Shown: positions 1 to 9,921, numbered from the stretch's first letter. The stretch is 64,000 bases of DNA from an uncultured Burkholderiales bacterium (GCA_951812315.1 CATOSA010000019.1:1-64000); one strand, 5' to 3'. Notes: generated from the letters alone by a model not told the origin. Numbers and translations: made by a program.

Positions 1-504
1 CGCCTGGTGGATGACGATGGCAATGCGGTGCCGGCCGGCCAGGTCGGCAACCTGATGGTGCGCGGCGAATCCACCGCACTGTTCTATCTGCATCAATATG
101 AGAAGAGCCGCCACACGTTTCGCGGTGAATGGTTGTTTACGGGTGATCGATATTCGATCGATGAAGACGGCTACTACTGGCATCAAGGGCGCGGCGACGA
201 CATGCTCAAGGTCGGTGGACTGTGGGTGTCGCCGGTTGAGATCGAGAACGTGCTGAGCGAACATGCTGACGTGACTGAATGTGCGGTTGTCGGGCACAAC
301 GACGACGCAGGATTGTTGAAGCCCAAGGCCTTTGTCTGCTTGCGCGATGACACCGAGGCATCAGATGAACTGCTAGCCGAATTGCTGAAGTTGTGCGCTA
401 GCAAACTCGACACGTACAAGCGTCCCCGCTGGGTCACCTTCCTGGACACTCTGCCCCGCACCGCCACCGGCAAATTGCGGCGGTTCAAACTGCGAGAGCA
501 ATAA
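1..504 (+). CDS. Acyl/aryl-CoA ligase, benzoate-CoA ligase-like (3' part only)
   Basis: This is the C-terminal part of an ANL-superfamily adenylating enzyme; the 5' end lies outside the window and the frame is open from base 1. Visible motifs are the TGD segment (GEWLFTGDRY), the hinge GRGDDMLKVGG and the C-terminal PRTATGKLRRF with the lysine used for adenylation. The segment after the TGD motif and the FKLREQ ending resemble benzoate-CoA ligases. Such enzymes make an acyl-AMP from a carboxylic acid and ATP, then transfer the acyl group to CoA. The stop codon is 3 nt before the polyketide synthase start, so the two are probably cotranscribed, and the ligase probably supplies the starter unit (inference). 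The substrate cannot be read from this fragment; a fatty or other aryl acid is possible. Confidence 0.85.
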   Translation, partial: RLVDDDGNAVPAGQVGNLMVRGESTALFYLHQYEKSRHTFRGEWLFTGDRYSIDEDGYYWHQGRGDDMLKVGGLWVSPVEIENVLSEHADVTECAVVGHNDDAGLLKPKAFVCLRDDTEASDELLAELLKLCASKLDTYKRPRWVTFLDTLPRTATGKLRRFKLREQ

Positions 505-507
505 AGT

Positions 508-3500
508 ATGTCGAAACAGACGCGGTCGGTTCCATCCCGGCCACTTTCGCTCGAGGAAGCCAACGCCGAGATCACACGCCTTCGCGCGGAGCTTGCCGCG
601 CGCGACGATAGCAAGGCGGCACGTGAACCCATCGCCGTGGTCGGTATGGGTTGCCGTTATCCCGGCAACGTGCGAACGCCAGACGAGTTCTGGGAACTCC
701 TGCATTCCGGCCGCGATGTCCTGCGCGACATTCCGGATGTCCGCTGGGATGTCGATGCGTACTACGACCCGGAGGTGTCGGTGCCCGGAAAGATGTACGT
801 TCGCCAGGGGCACTTCCTGGACGACATCGACCAGTTCGACCCGCAGTTTTTTGGTCTGTCACCCCGCGAGGCAGAGAGTCTTGACCCCCAGCAACGCCTG
901 GTCATGGAAGTCAGCTGGGAGACGCTGGAGCATGCAGGCATTGCGCCCAGCGCATTGCAGGGCGGCAAGACCGGTGTGTTTGTTGGTCAGTACTGGGATG
1001 ACTACTCCATGCAGCGGATTTACGCGACGGACAATCGGGAGATTGATCGCTACGCGCAACTCAGCGGACTTCGCGGTTTGACCGCTGGCCGTATCTGTCA
1101 CATCCTGGATTCCCACGGGCCCGCAATACAGCTGGACACCGCTTGTTCCTCTTCCTCCCTTGCGGTGCACCTCGCTTGCCAGTCGTTACGCTCGGGCGAA
1201 AGTGATCTGGCACTGGCCGGTGGCGTGAGTTTGATACTGTCCCCCGAGCACCTCATCGGCATTTGTCAGATGACAGCCTTGGCGCCGGACGGTCGCTGCA
1301 AGACCTTTGATGCCGATGCCGATGGATTCGGCCAGGGCGAGGGCTGCGGAATGGTTGCGCTCAAGCGGCTCAGTGACGCCCGTGCCGACGGCGACACCGT
1401 CCTCGCTGTTATTCAAGGCTCAGCAGCAAACCACGACGGTCATGCACGGACGGTAACGACACCCAGCGGATCGGCGCAGCGCGCGATGTTGCAAGAAGCG
1501 CTCGACGACGCGGGTATCGAACCTCACCAGGTCGGCTACCTCGAAACCCACGGCACGGGAACACCGCTCGGCGACCCCATCGAAGTGATGGCGATTGCTC
1601 GCGTTTTATGTGAAGAACGAACCAGGCCTCTATACATGGGTTCCGTGAAAACCAACATCGGACACCTGGATTCTGCAGCCGGAATCGCAGGCCTGATGAA
1701 AGCGGTGCTGTCGCTGCAGCACGGGGCGATTCCGCCTCACCTGAACTGCACCAACCTGAACAGGCACATTCCGTGGGACGACTGGCCTCTCGAGGTCCCG
1801 ACCGAAAATATCACCTGGGAGGGCGAACAGCGTTTCGCCGGAATCAGCGCATTTGGCATGAGCGGCACCAACGTGCATCTGATTGTCGGGCAAGCACCGC
1901 CGCCTCCGGCGATGCACGAGCAAGAGGCAACGACGCAGTCCGACGTTGCGTGGCCGGAGCAACTTCTGACGCTGTCTGCCCAGTCTCCGTCTGCATTGCC
2001 GGAACTCGCCAGCCGCTACGCGCAACTTCTCCACTGCGAAACGGAAAGCGGGGGAAATGGAACGGCAGAGAGCCAATCGGGCAAAAACGATGTCAGTCTT
2101 GCGCGCCTGTGTTTCTCGGCTGCTACCGGTCGCTCCCACCTTGCGCACCGCGCCGCATTCATGGCCAGCAATCCACAAGCGCTGGCGCAATCGCTTACCG
2201 ACTTTGCTGCGAGCGGGACACCGGCGGGCACGTCAGTCGGAAGCATAGGCCGCCGCGCCCCCAAACTTGCATTTTTGTTTACCGGACAAGGCGCCCAGCA
2301 CGTTGGCATGGGCAAGGCGTTGTACGAAACTCACCCGACCTTTCGCTTGTGGATGGACCGTTGCGCGGCCGGGCCCGCATCCCATCTCGAGCGTCCGTTG
2401 CTCGACATACTCTGGACGGGTGAAGCGCTGCACCAAACGGAATTTACGCAAACTGCGCTGTTTTCGATCGAATACTCGCTCGCAAAAGTTTACGAAGAGT
2501 GGGGCGTGATCCCCGATCTGTTGCTTGGTCATAGCATCGGCGAGTACGCCGCCGCGTGTATTGCGGGGGTATTCTCGCTGGAGGAAGGCCTTCGCCTGGT
2601 CGCTGCGCGCGGTCGATTGATGCAATCGCTACCCGCCGGTGGACAGATGGTGAGTGCCGCCACCGACGAAGACGTGGTGCGCGAAGCCATTGGCCTGGAC
2701 CCGATGGTGTCCATCGCGGCAGTAAACGGGCCTCGAAGTACGGTGTTGTCCGGAGACAGCGACGCAGTCAACGCCGTCGTCGAGCGGCTTACGCGGCAAG
2801 GCGTGAAAACGACCGCGCTGAAAGTCTCGCATGCATTCCACTCGCCGCTGATGGAACCGATACTCGACGAGTTCCGGGAGGTAGCGGCAACCGTAACATT
2901 CAACCCGCCGAACAAGACGCTCATCTCCAATGTCACGGGCAAGCCCTGGGGAGACGGGCAACTCACCCCTGACTACTGGGTGGAGCACCTGCGCGGTGCG
3001 GTGCGATTCGCCGACGGCATTGCCTACGCCCAGTCGAAGAAATTTGAGACTTTTGTCGAGATCGGCCCGAGACCGACGTTGCTGGGACTTGGCCGCGCCA
3101 GCGTGCCGCCTGAATATGGAACCTGGTTGCCAGGGCTGAAACCCGATGGCGAATGGTCCGCACTGATCAGTAGCGTCGCCGAACTCCATGTGCGCGGCGT
3201 TGCGATCGACTGGCAGCGCTTCTATCAATACAGCGATGTGGGCCGAGTAGCGCTTCCCAACTATCCATGGCGCTATCGACGCTGCTGGACCGACGTCGTA
3301 TCGACAGGCATGAATAAACCGCGGCTACATCCGCTCATCCATCGGCGCGTTGAGAACGCAAGCAGCAGCGTAATCTTCGAATCGACCTTGAGCGCCTCAA
3401 ACCCGGCCTACCTCGACGATCACCGCGTCTTCGGCAGCGTTGTATTTCCGGCCAGCGCGTTCTTTGAGATGGCGATGGTCGTCGCGCGCATAATTTTCCG

Positions 3501-6500
3501 GCAGGACGAGGTCGCGCTGATAAACGTATCGATCGGACAGGCTCTGCTGCTGTCAGAAGAGCCCGTTACCGTACAGATGATCGCGACACCCAATGCGGAC
3601 CGTTTCGACTTCGAGATTTGCAGTCGATCGACAGAGAACTCCGAGAATGAGTGGGTCCAGCACACCAGGGGAACCCTGGAGCGCCGCTTGCCGAGCCCGG
3701 CGGCATCGATCGATATCCAGTCGACACTTGGGGGCTTCCCGGAAGAAGTCGACATCGCCGAGCTTTCCGCGAGATTCGAAACGCGAGGTCTTGAATACTT
3801 CCCACGCTTCCGGGCAATCGAGGAAATCCACATACCGGCGAGCGCATCCGGTGATGAGTCCGGCACCGCATTTGCCCGCATCGAACTACCTGCTGAAGCC
3901 AACCTGCCCGGTGACAGCTACCGGATGCATCCGGTCATTACCGATGCGAGTTTCAGAATCGCAGAAGCCATTTTTCCGGATGAAGATCTGGAGCAGATCC
4001 ATCTGCCGTTTGGCATTTCCGGGTTCAGCTGCGATCACGCTGCCAGCGGCACGGTCTGGGTGAAAGCGACCGCGCGTCAGCAAGCGCAAACGCGCGTGGT
4101 GGACCTGGAGCTGTTTGATGACAGCGGGGCGCGCGTCGCCACCGTGGAAAAACTCACCCTGCGCTCGGTGCCGGTGTTCAGCTTGAAACGCGCAATGACC
4201 AAACCCCGCGCTTCCGCTGATGTCCTGAACGAATGGCTCTACCAGCTCGTGTGGGAAGAGGATGAGGTAACGCTTGACGACACCCCTTCGACCGATGGCG
4301 ATTGGCTGGTCTTGATGGATGGTGGCGGTGTCGGCGCCGAACTTGTTCGGCGGATGCAGGCGCACGGCCTGCAGGTTCGCATGGCCTCAGATTCGGCTGC
4401 TGTCGATTCGCTTATCGGATCGTCCGAGGCACATTCCTTTGGCGGAGTCGTACATCTGTGGGGCATGGATGCCAGCGAAACGGAACCGGACGCTGCCCTG
4501 ATGGCCAGCCTGAATGTCGTTCAAGCGCTTTCACGCGCCGGCATTTCGACCCGGCATTGGTTCGTGACCCAGGGCGCCCAGGCGGTCACCGCCGGGGACG
4601 TGGTATCGCCGTGGCAGACCCGCTTCTGGGGATTTGCGCGCACGCTACAGGTTGAACACCCGGACCAGTTCGGGGGTTGCATTGACCTCGACGCCAGTTT
4701 GTCTGACAGCAGTTTGTCTGACCCCAACCCGCGCGATCTCGACGTGGCCATCGCCGAATTTTGCCGTTCCGACCCGAACACCGAGGTGGCCTTTCGCGAG
4801 GGCACCAGACGCGTCGCGCGGCTTGTCAGACTGGAACCCTGCGAACAATCCGTTGATCCTCACCAACCGCTCAAGCTCGACGAAAATGCGTCCTACCTCG
4901 TGACTGGTGGCATGGGTGCGCTCGGATTGCTGGTCGCCCAGTACCTCGCAACCTGTGGTGCCAGGCACATGCTGCTCACTGGACGGAGTGGCGTTTCCAC
5001 CGACGACCAGCGTAGCGCACTGCATGCGCTGGAAGATGCCGGCGTTAAGGTCGAAGTGGTTGCGGCCGATGTCGGCAATGCCGAAGACGTTGCCCGGGTG
5101 CTCGCCATGGCGCCTCGCCTGCGCGGAATCGTGCATGCAGCCGGGGTTCTGGATGACGGAATGCTCATGCAGCAAAACGCCCAGCGCTTCAGAAAGGTTG
5201 CCAGTCCGAAGGTGGATGGTGCCTGGCATCTGCACTCCCAAACGCTCGAATATTCACTCGATTTCTTCGTCTTGTTCTCATCGGTTGCATCCGTCATCGG
5301 TTCGCCGGGGCAATCGAACTACGCGAGCGCCAACGCGTTCATGGACGGACTGGCCCACTACCGAAAACAGCAAGGACTGCCGGCAACGGCGATCAACTGG
5401 GGGCCATGGGCAGATGTCGGGATGGCGGCATCCGAAGCTGTCTTGCAACGCCTGATGCATGACGGCTGGCAGCCCCTGAATGCAACCCAGGGTTGCGACT
5501 TTATCGCCCATCTGCTGACCGCGCGTGATCTGCCCCAGACTGCGGTCATACCTGTCGACTGGGGCCAGTTCGCCCAACGAATCCCCGGCGTATCCGGCTG
5601 GAGCACGCTGAAGCACCTGCTCTCGGCCGACCGATCAAGTTCACTGACGTCGAATGCCGCCGAAGCAGCAGCCGAGCGGGTCAAGGCAGCCGCGAGTGAC
5701 CAGCGCGCAGATTTGATCTGTTCCTACCTGCTCGAACGCATTGCACAGACCCTGCGCGTGCCCGCCGCCGATCTCGATGAATTTGCGCAACTTAACGCGC
5801 TTGGCATCGACTCGCTCACGGCCGTGGAGCTTCACATCTGGGTGGAGAGTGATCTGAACGTCGATCTTGCCGTCGAGCAATTGTTCACCGCGCCGAGCAT
5901 ACGCGAGCTCGCTGTGTCGGTTGACCAGCTCCTTGGTGACAGCCGGCCGGCTGTCACGGAGTCCGATCAAGACACCGCAATGGATGTTCAGCAGCAATGG
6001 CTCGTCTGTCCGCAACCTCGGCCAGCCGCCCGCTTGCGTCTGATTTGTTTTCCCTACGCGGGTGGCGGTGCGTCAGCCTTCAGAGACTGGGCCGACGCTA
6101 TCCCTGAGGACATTGAGCTTTGCGTCGTGCAACTGCCAGGGCGCGAGCACAGGCTGGCGGAGCCGTTGATGACCAACATGTCCGAACTGGTCGAGGCGCT
6201 CACGCACGAGTTGATGGCCTACAGCGATCGTCCATTCGCCTTTCTCGGACACAGCATGGGCGCGATAGTGGCTTACGAGGTCGCTTGCCGGCTGCGCGCG
6301 ACGGGAGCCGCGCAACCAACGCATCTGTTTGTTTCGGCCCGCGCGGCACCGCAGCTGGAAAACCACAGCGAACCGTTGCGATTTCTCGACAATGCGCAAT
6401 TCATGCGACGACTGCACCAGGCTTATGGTGCAGTGCCGGAAGCCATTCGACAAAGCGCCAGGTTGCAGGATGTTTTTCTGCCCATTCTGAGGGCCGACGT

Positions 6501-6741
6501 AGAACTGCTTGAAACGCACACGGACGCTGCGGCAGACCCGCTTGATTGTCCGATTACCGCATTCGGTGGTGCGGGTGATCCCGCCATTTCGGCCGCGATG
6601 TTGGAGGGTTGGCGCGAACGCACCTCAGCAGTATTTGATCAGCATGAGTTTCCTGGTGATCATTTTTTCATTTATGAGGAGCGCGAGGCAGTCATGGCCA
6701 CGATGCTTGATTGCCTGTCTACGGAAGAACTAGCTACCTGA
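508..6741 (+). CDS. Type I polyketide synthase, KS-AT-DH-KR-ACP-TE
   Basis: A 2077-residue single-module synthase. An N-terminal helix (residues 13-35) resembles a docking coiled coil. KS about 40-460 has Cys213 (DTACSSS), His348 (HGTGT) and His386 (NIGH). AT about 585-880 has Ser676 (GHSIG) and HAFH at 775-778, a signature usually linked to malonyl-CoA. DH about 935-1230 has His972 in HxxxGxxxxP; its second motif reads D1146-A-S-F-R, where Q or H is usual after the Asp. A structural half and KR (to about 1690) show TGGMGALG, Tyr1605, Asn1609 and LDD, typical of B-type reductases. ACP Ser1769 lies in LGIDSL. The terminal TE (about 1840-2070) is of the GrsT/RifR type with Ser1916 (GHSMG), Asp2024 and His2052. 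There is no ER domain. It could act once or iteratively; the product is unknown. Confidence 0.95.
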   Translation: MSKQTRSVPSRPLSLEEANAEITRLRAELAARDDSKAAREPIAVVGMGCRYPGNVRTPDEFWELLHSGRDVLRDIPDVRWDVDAYYDPEVSVPGKMYVRQGHFLDDIDQFDPQFFGLSPREAESLDPQQRLVMEVSWETLEHAGIAPSALQGGKTGVFVGQYWDDYSMQRIYATDNREIDRYAQLSGLRGLTAGRICHILDSHGPAIQLDTACSSSSLAVHLACQSLRSGESDLALAGGVSLILSPEHLIGICQMTALAPDGRCKTFDADADGFGQGEGCGMVALKRLSDARADGDTVLAVIQGSAANHDGHARTVTTPSGSAQRAMLQEALDDAGIEPHQVGYLETHGTGTPLGDPIEVMAIARVLCEERTRPLYMGSVKTNIGHLDSAAGIAGLMKAVLSLQHGAIPPHLNCTNLNRHIPWDDWPLEVPTENITWEGEQRFAGISAFGMSGTNVHLIVGQAPPPPAMHEQEATTQSDVAWPEQLLTLSAQSPSALPELASRYAQLLHCETESGGNGTAESQSGKNDVSLARLCFSAATGRSHLAHRAAFMASNPQALAQSLTDFAASGTPAGTSVGSIGRRAPKLAFLFTGQGAQHVGMGKALYETHPTFRLWMDRCAAGPASHLERPLLDILWTGEALHQTEFTQTALFSIEYSLAKVYEEWGVIPDLLLGHSIGEYAAACIAGVFSLEEGLRLVAARGRLMQSLPAGGQMVSAATDEDVVREAIGLDPMVSIAAVNGPRSTVLSGDSDAVNAVVERLTRQGVKTTALKVSHAFHSPLMEPILDEFREVAATVTFNPPNKTLISNVTGKPWGDGQLTPDYWVEHLRGAVRFADGIAYAQSKKFETFVEIGPRPTLLGLGRASVPPEYGTWLPGLKPDGEWSALISSVAELHVRGVAIDWQRFYQYSDVGRVALPNYPWRYRRCWTDVVSTGMNKPRLHPLIHRRVENASSSVIFESTLSASNPAYLDDHRVFGSVVFPASAFFEMAMVVARIIFRQDEVALINVSIGQALLLSEEPVTVQMIATPNADRFDFEICSRSTENSENEWVQHTRGTLERRLPSPAASIDIQSTLGGFPEEVDIAELSARFETRGLEYFPRFRAIEEIHIPASASGDESGTAFARIELPAEANLPGDSYRMHPVITDASFRIAEAIFPDEDLEQIHLPFGISGFSCDHAASGTVWVKATARQQAQTRVVDLELFDDSGARVATVEKLTLRSVPVFSLKRAMTKPRASADVLNEWLYQLVWEEDEVTLDDTPSTDGDWLVLMDGGGVGAELVRRMQAHGLQVRMASDSAAVDSLIGSSEAHSFGGVVHLWGMDASETEPDAALMASLNVVQALSRAGISTRHWFVTQGAQAVTAGDVVSPWQTRFWGFARTLQVEHPDQFGGCIDLDASLSDSSLSDPNPRDLDVAIAEFCRSDPNTEVAFREGTRRVARLVRLEPCEQSVDPHQPLKLDENASYLVTGGMGALGLLVAQYLATCGARHMLLTGRSGVSTDDQRSALHALEDAGVKVEVVAADVGNAEDVARVLAMAPRLRGIVHAAGVLDDGMLMQQNAQRFRKVASPKVDGAWHLHSQTLEYSLDFFVLFSSVASVIGSPGQSNYASANAFMDGLAHYRKQQGLPATAINWGPWADVGMAASEAVLQRLMHDGWQPLNATQGCDFIAHLLTARDLPQTAVIPVDWGQFAQRIPGVSGWSTLKHLLSADRSSSLTSNAAEAAAERVKAAASDQRADLICSYLLERIAQTLRVPAADLDEFAQLNALGIDSLTAVELHIWVESDLNVDLAVEQLFTAPSIRELAVSVDQLLGDSRPAVTESDQDTAMDVQQQWLVCPQPRPAARLRLICFPYAGGGASAFRDWADAIPEDIELCVVQLPGREHRLAEPLMTNMSELVEALTHELMAYSDRPFAFLGHSMGAIVAYEVACRLRATGAAQPTHLFVSARAAPQLENHSEPLRFLDNAQFMRRLHQAYGAVPEAIRQSARLQDVFLPILRADVELLETHTDAAADPLDCPITAFGGAGDPAISAAMLEGWRERTSAVFDQHEFPGDHFFIYEEREAVMATMLDCLSTEELAT

Positions 6742-6802
6742 TGCTGAATGTGAAACGTTGGTAGCTAATCGCGACTATCCGCTCCCTTCGGTGGAGCGAT
6801 AG
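6731..6802 (+). other. Two stem-loops at the end of the PKS gene
   Basis: An 8-bp perfect inverted repeat (TAGCTACC at 6731-6738 and GGTAGCTA at 6760-6767) spans the PKS stop codon. A second hairpin follows at 6775-6802: CTATC-c-GCTCC pairs with GGAGCGATAG, with one bulged base and a CTTCGGT loop. No U-run follows, so this is not a standard intrinsic terminator. It may set relative mRNA levels of the PKS and monooxygenase genes, or do nothing. Confidence 0.4.
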
Positions 6803-6880
6803 GGGCGAGGTGTAGACTATGATTGAAGTCATGACATCTACAGATTGAGAAGATCTACGAGACTCGCAAAGAAGATTCCG

Positions 6881-8161
6881 ATGACCAAAGAAAGAGTAAT
6901 CATTGCAGGCGGAGGAATTGGTGGCCTGACGCTTGCGCTGACCTTTCACCAAATCGGTGTACCGTTTGTGGTGCTCGAATCTTCTCCCGAGATGCGTCCT
7001 CTCGGTGTCGGCATCAACCTTCAGCCTAATGCGGTACGTGAGCTTTTTGATTTGGGGTTTGATGCAGGCATTCTCGACACCGTCGGCGTGCCATCCAGGG
7101 AATGGGCGTTGGTTGGATTGAATGGCAGGGAGGTGTACGCGGAATCGCGCGGACTGGAAGCGGGTTACCGCTGGCCTCAATATGCAGTACACCGGGGCAA
7201 GCTGCATATGCTGCTTCACCAGACCTTGTTGGAGCGAGCCGGCAGCGAAGCGATTCGCCTGGGAACCCGGGTCGAAGGATATTCCCGTCTCCCTGAGGGT
7301 GGTGTTGTCGCAACCGTCCGCGACAGCGATGGGTCCACCTCCGAAATTTCCGGCAGCTTGCTGATTGGCGCAGATGGCATTCACTCAGTGGTGCGCGCGC
7401 AAATGCACCCGGACCAACCGCCAATACATTGGGGTGGCGCCGTCATGTGGCGTGGCACGGTGCAGGCGAAGCCCCTTCGCACGGAGTCGTCTTTCGTTGG
7501 TCTGGGCACACACCGACACCGGATGGTGATTTATCCGATTTCGGGTACTGACGCTGATGGCACGGCGCTGATCAACTGGATCGCCGAAGTCACCATGGAC
7601 AACAGCGACGGCTGGCCGGAAGACTCCTGGTTCAAGGAAGTGACAATTGACAGCTTCGCCCACCATTTCGACGCGTTTCGCTATGACTGGCTCGATGTCC
7701 CCTCGATGCTGCGAGAGGCAGATTGTGCCTATATGAATGCCATGATCGATCGCGACCCGGTGTCAACCTGGGTCGACGGACCGGTCGCGCTGATGGGAGA
7801 TGCGGCCCACGCTATGCATCCCACTGGTTCCAACGGGGCGAGCCAGGCGATTGTCGATGCCCGTGTCATGGGCGCTGCCATGCTCGAACACGGCGTGACT
7901 CCGCAAGCGCTCTCAGCATATGACGACCAGTTGTGTTCGAAAATTTCGGAAGTTGTATTGCGCAATCGCTCAGCCGGTCCGTTCGGATTGCTCAATATCC
8001 TGCACGAGCGATGCGAGGGGGTGTTCGACGACATTGAAGCGGTCATTCCAAGGGACGAACGTGACGAATTCATGGGCAAGTACAAGGCAGCCGCCGGATT
8101 TGCCATCGAGACGCTAAACAGCACGCCGCCGACCATTGAATCGGGTGCGAAACTGGGCTAG
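6881..8161 (+). CDS. FAD-dependent monooxygenase (PhzS/salicylate-hydroxylase-like)
   Basis: A 426-residue class A flavoprotein monooxygenase. It begins with the ADP-binding GGGIGG fingerprint (residues 9-14), has the GADGIHS (DG) motif in the middle and GDAAHAMHPTGSNGASQA (GD motif) at about 305, all matching the para-hydroxybenzoate hydroxylase fold. The NGASQA extension recalls the PhzS-like oxidoreductases. These enzymes hydroxylate or oxidatively decarboxylate aromatic substrates with NAD(P)H and O2. I start at the ATG at 6881, just before the nucleotide-binding motif; the frame extends upstream only to a TTG 12 codons earlier. It lies 139 bp after the PKS on the same strand, so tailoring of the polyketide product is the simplest role (inference). 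Confidence 0.88.
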   Translation: MTKERVIIAGGGIGGLTLALTFHQIGVPFVVLESSPEMRPLGVGINLQPNAVRELFDLGFDAGILDTVGVPSREWALVGLNGREVYAESRGLEAGYRWPQYAVHRGKLHMLLHQTLLERAGSEAIRLGTRVEGYSRLPEGGVVATVRDSDGSTSEISGSLLIGADGIHSVVRAQMHPDQPPIHWGGAVMWRGTVQAKPLRTESSFVGLGTHRHRMVIYPISGTDADGTALINWIAEVTMDNSDGWPEDSWFKEVTIDSFAHHFDAFRYDWLDVPSMLREADCAYMNAMIDRDPVSTWVDGPVALMGDAAHAMHPTGSNGASQAIVDARVMGAAMLEHGVTPQALSAYDDQLCSKISEVVLRNRSAGPFGLLNILHERCEGVFDDIEAVIPRDERDEFMGKYKAAAGFAIETLNSTPPTIESGAKLG

Positions 8162-8306
8162 CAGTCCGTCGCTCTCGGAGCAACAACTTTCAATTACTGA
8201 TGCAGGCAAAGCGCGCCACCAACTCAAAACGCCGTAGAAAAATTCGGGGTTAGCTCAACCTGGCCCAATTGTCTTCACACACAATTTAGCCCTGACACAC
8301 TGCGCG

Positions 8307-8645
8307 TTATTCATCAAAATAGACAATGACTGCGGCGTTCGCAATGACGATCGAATCCGATCCATCTTCGTTGGGAACCTCGAGGCCTCCTTGCACAGGT
8401 TCCACCGTCACAGTGCCATAAGGCAGCTCGGCGGCGACTGCTTCTTTGTCGATGGCGTCCGGGTTGCCCACGCCGAGACGCACGGTGATGCGCATGTCGT
8501 TCGGTGACTTGTCGAGGGCGCGGAAAAAATTGAGGCTTGAGTGGCGGATCGCGTCGGATACGACGCGTTTGGCGGCTTTCGTATAGTCCTTGCCGTGAAC
8601 GTCGGCACCCATGCCCATTTCGGTGACATAGCGGGTTAGTGCCAT
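8307..8645 (-). CDS. Lin0512-family conserved protein
   Basis: A 112-residue protein recognisable as the Lin0512 family by its N-terminal EMGMGADVHGKDYTKAA and the following RVVSDAIRHSSLNF segment. The family has no firmly established biochemical role. A very good ribosome site (AAGGAGG, 8 nt before the ATG) supports the start. It converges on the PKS-monooxygenase transcription unit and points the same way as the broken exporter gene. Whether it takes part in the polyketide pathway is not shown by the sequence. Confidence 0.8.
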   Translation of the reverse strand: MALTRYVTEMGMGADVHGKDYTKAAKRVVSDAIRHSSLNFFRALDKSPNDMRITVRLGVGNPDAIDKEAVAAELPYGTVTVEPVQGGLEVPNEDGSDSIVIANAAVIVYFDE

Positions 8646-8895
8646 GTGTTTCCCTCCTTAAGTTGTTATCGCTTCGCTGCCCGAGCGTACGGTATTGTGC
8701 TGGAGTGGTCGACACAAGCGCGTGCTTGCCAATTGTTTACCACTGGTGTCGTCGGGCAACCGATGATAAATCGATGTCGCCCGAGTCAGGATGCAAGTAA
8801 CGAAGCATTGTCGAGGTTGAGTATAGGAAATACAAAAGGGGGGCTCAATCGAAAACGAGGGGGCAGGTTGGAGTTCCCGGAATTCTGTGCACACA

Positions 8896-9895
8896 TCAAT
8901 GGTGCCTGATGCGAACGAACAGCAGAACCGGTATTGCCACGAAACACACCGCTGCGTACATGATGAAGGCGTTGTTGTAGCCGATCATCTGCGCCTGGCG
9001 GTCCACTTCGGAGCCGAGTTTTGCGAGGCCGTGCAGCGAGCCGATGTCCCAGTGCCCGACGACCGACGGGAAGCGCAACGCCTCGTTGTAGGGGTTCACG
9101 TTCTGGCTGAGCTCAAAGTGGTTGATCTGCGCGGTGCGCAACACGACCATGAAGCTGACGGCGATGAACAGGCTGCTGCCGAAGTTGCGCAGCAAGTGGA
9201 AAAGCGCCGAGGCATCCGGCATTAACCGCTCTGGTAGTGAGGCGAACGCAACGATGGTGAGCGGCACCCACATCACGCCGGTACCGATTCCCTGGACGAT
9301 ACCCACCCAGCCGACTGTTCCGGGCGACACGTTGAAATCGAAAGTCGCCATGATCACGCCGCTCACACCGACCAGGAGCATTCCACTCGTCAGCCCCACC
9401 CGTGGATCGAACTTGCCCATCCTGCCGGCGATATAGAAGCCAATCACCATGCCGACACCGCGCATCGCGAGCAGCAGCCCGATGAGGGAGTCGGGATAGC
9501 CCTTCAGGTTTTGCAGCATTGGCGGCAGCAGCGTGATGGGTGTGAAGTTGAGCATGCCGTAGACAAACACCAGCACGATGCCGATGACGAAGTTGCGGTC
9601 CTTGAAAAGCTGAGGGTTGAGAAACGGCCTGTCACTCGTCATGGTATGCACGACCAGCACGTATAAGCCCAGCACAGCACCGCAGGCGTAGAGGATGATC
9701 TCGCCGGAATCGAACCAGTCGAAGCGCTCGCTGCGATCGACCATGAGCTGCACGCAGACAATGGCGAGCGAGAGCGCGAGGAAGCCCGTCCAGTCGAGCT
9801 TGAGTTCCTCGTCCTTGCTAGTCTGACGGATGAACAACACCACCATGACGAACGCGGCGATGCACAGTGGCACGATGAGAAGGAAAACAAAGCGC
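8896..9895 (-). pseudogene. DHA2/EmrB-type MFS exporter, C-terminal part of interrupted gene
   Basis: Encodes about 331 residues (FVFLLIVPLC onward) with some ten hydrophobic segments, matching the C-terminal two thirds of a 14-helix drug:proton antiporter of the EmrB/QacA family. It has no start codon of its own: upstream lies an insertion sequence, and the missing first 174 residues are at 11107-11621 on the same strand. Joining the halves through one copy of the 4-bp duplication gives an uninterrupted frame of about 505 residues, reading NWR-FVF across the junction. The break is therefore recent or under little decay: no other frameshift or stop is visible in either half. Confidence 0.92.
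9892..9895. repeat. Target-site duplication, left copy (GCGC)
   Basis: GCGC immediately before the left IS end; the same four bases follow the right end at 11103-11106. Four-base duplications are usual for the IS407 group of the IS3 family. Confidence 0.85.
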
Positions 9896-9921
9896 TGTCA
9901 AGCCCGAGATCTTTGGTCCAT

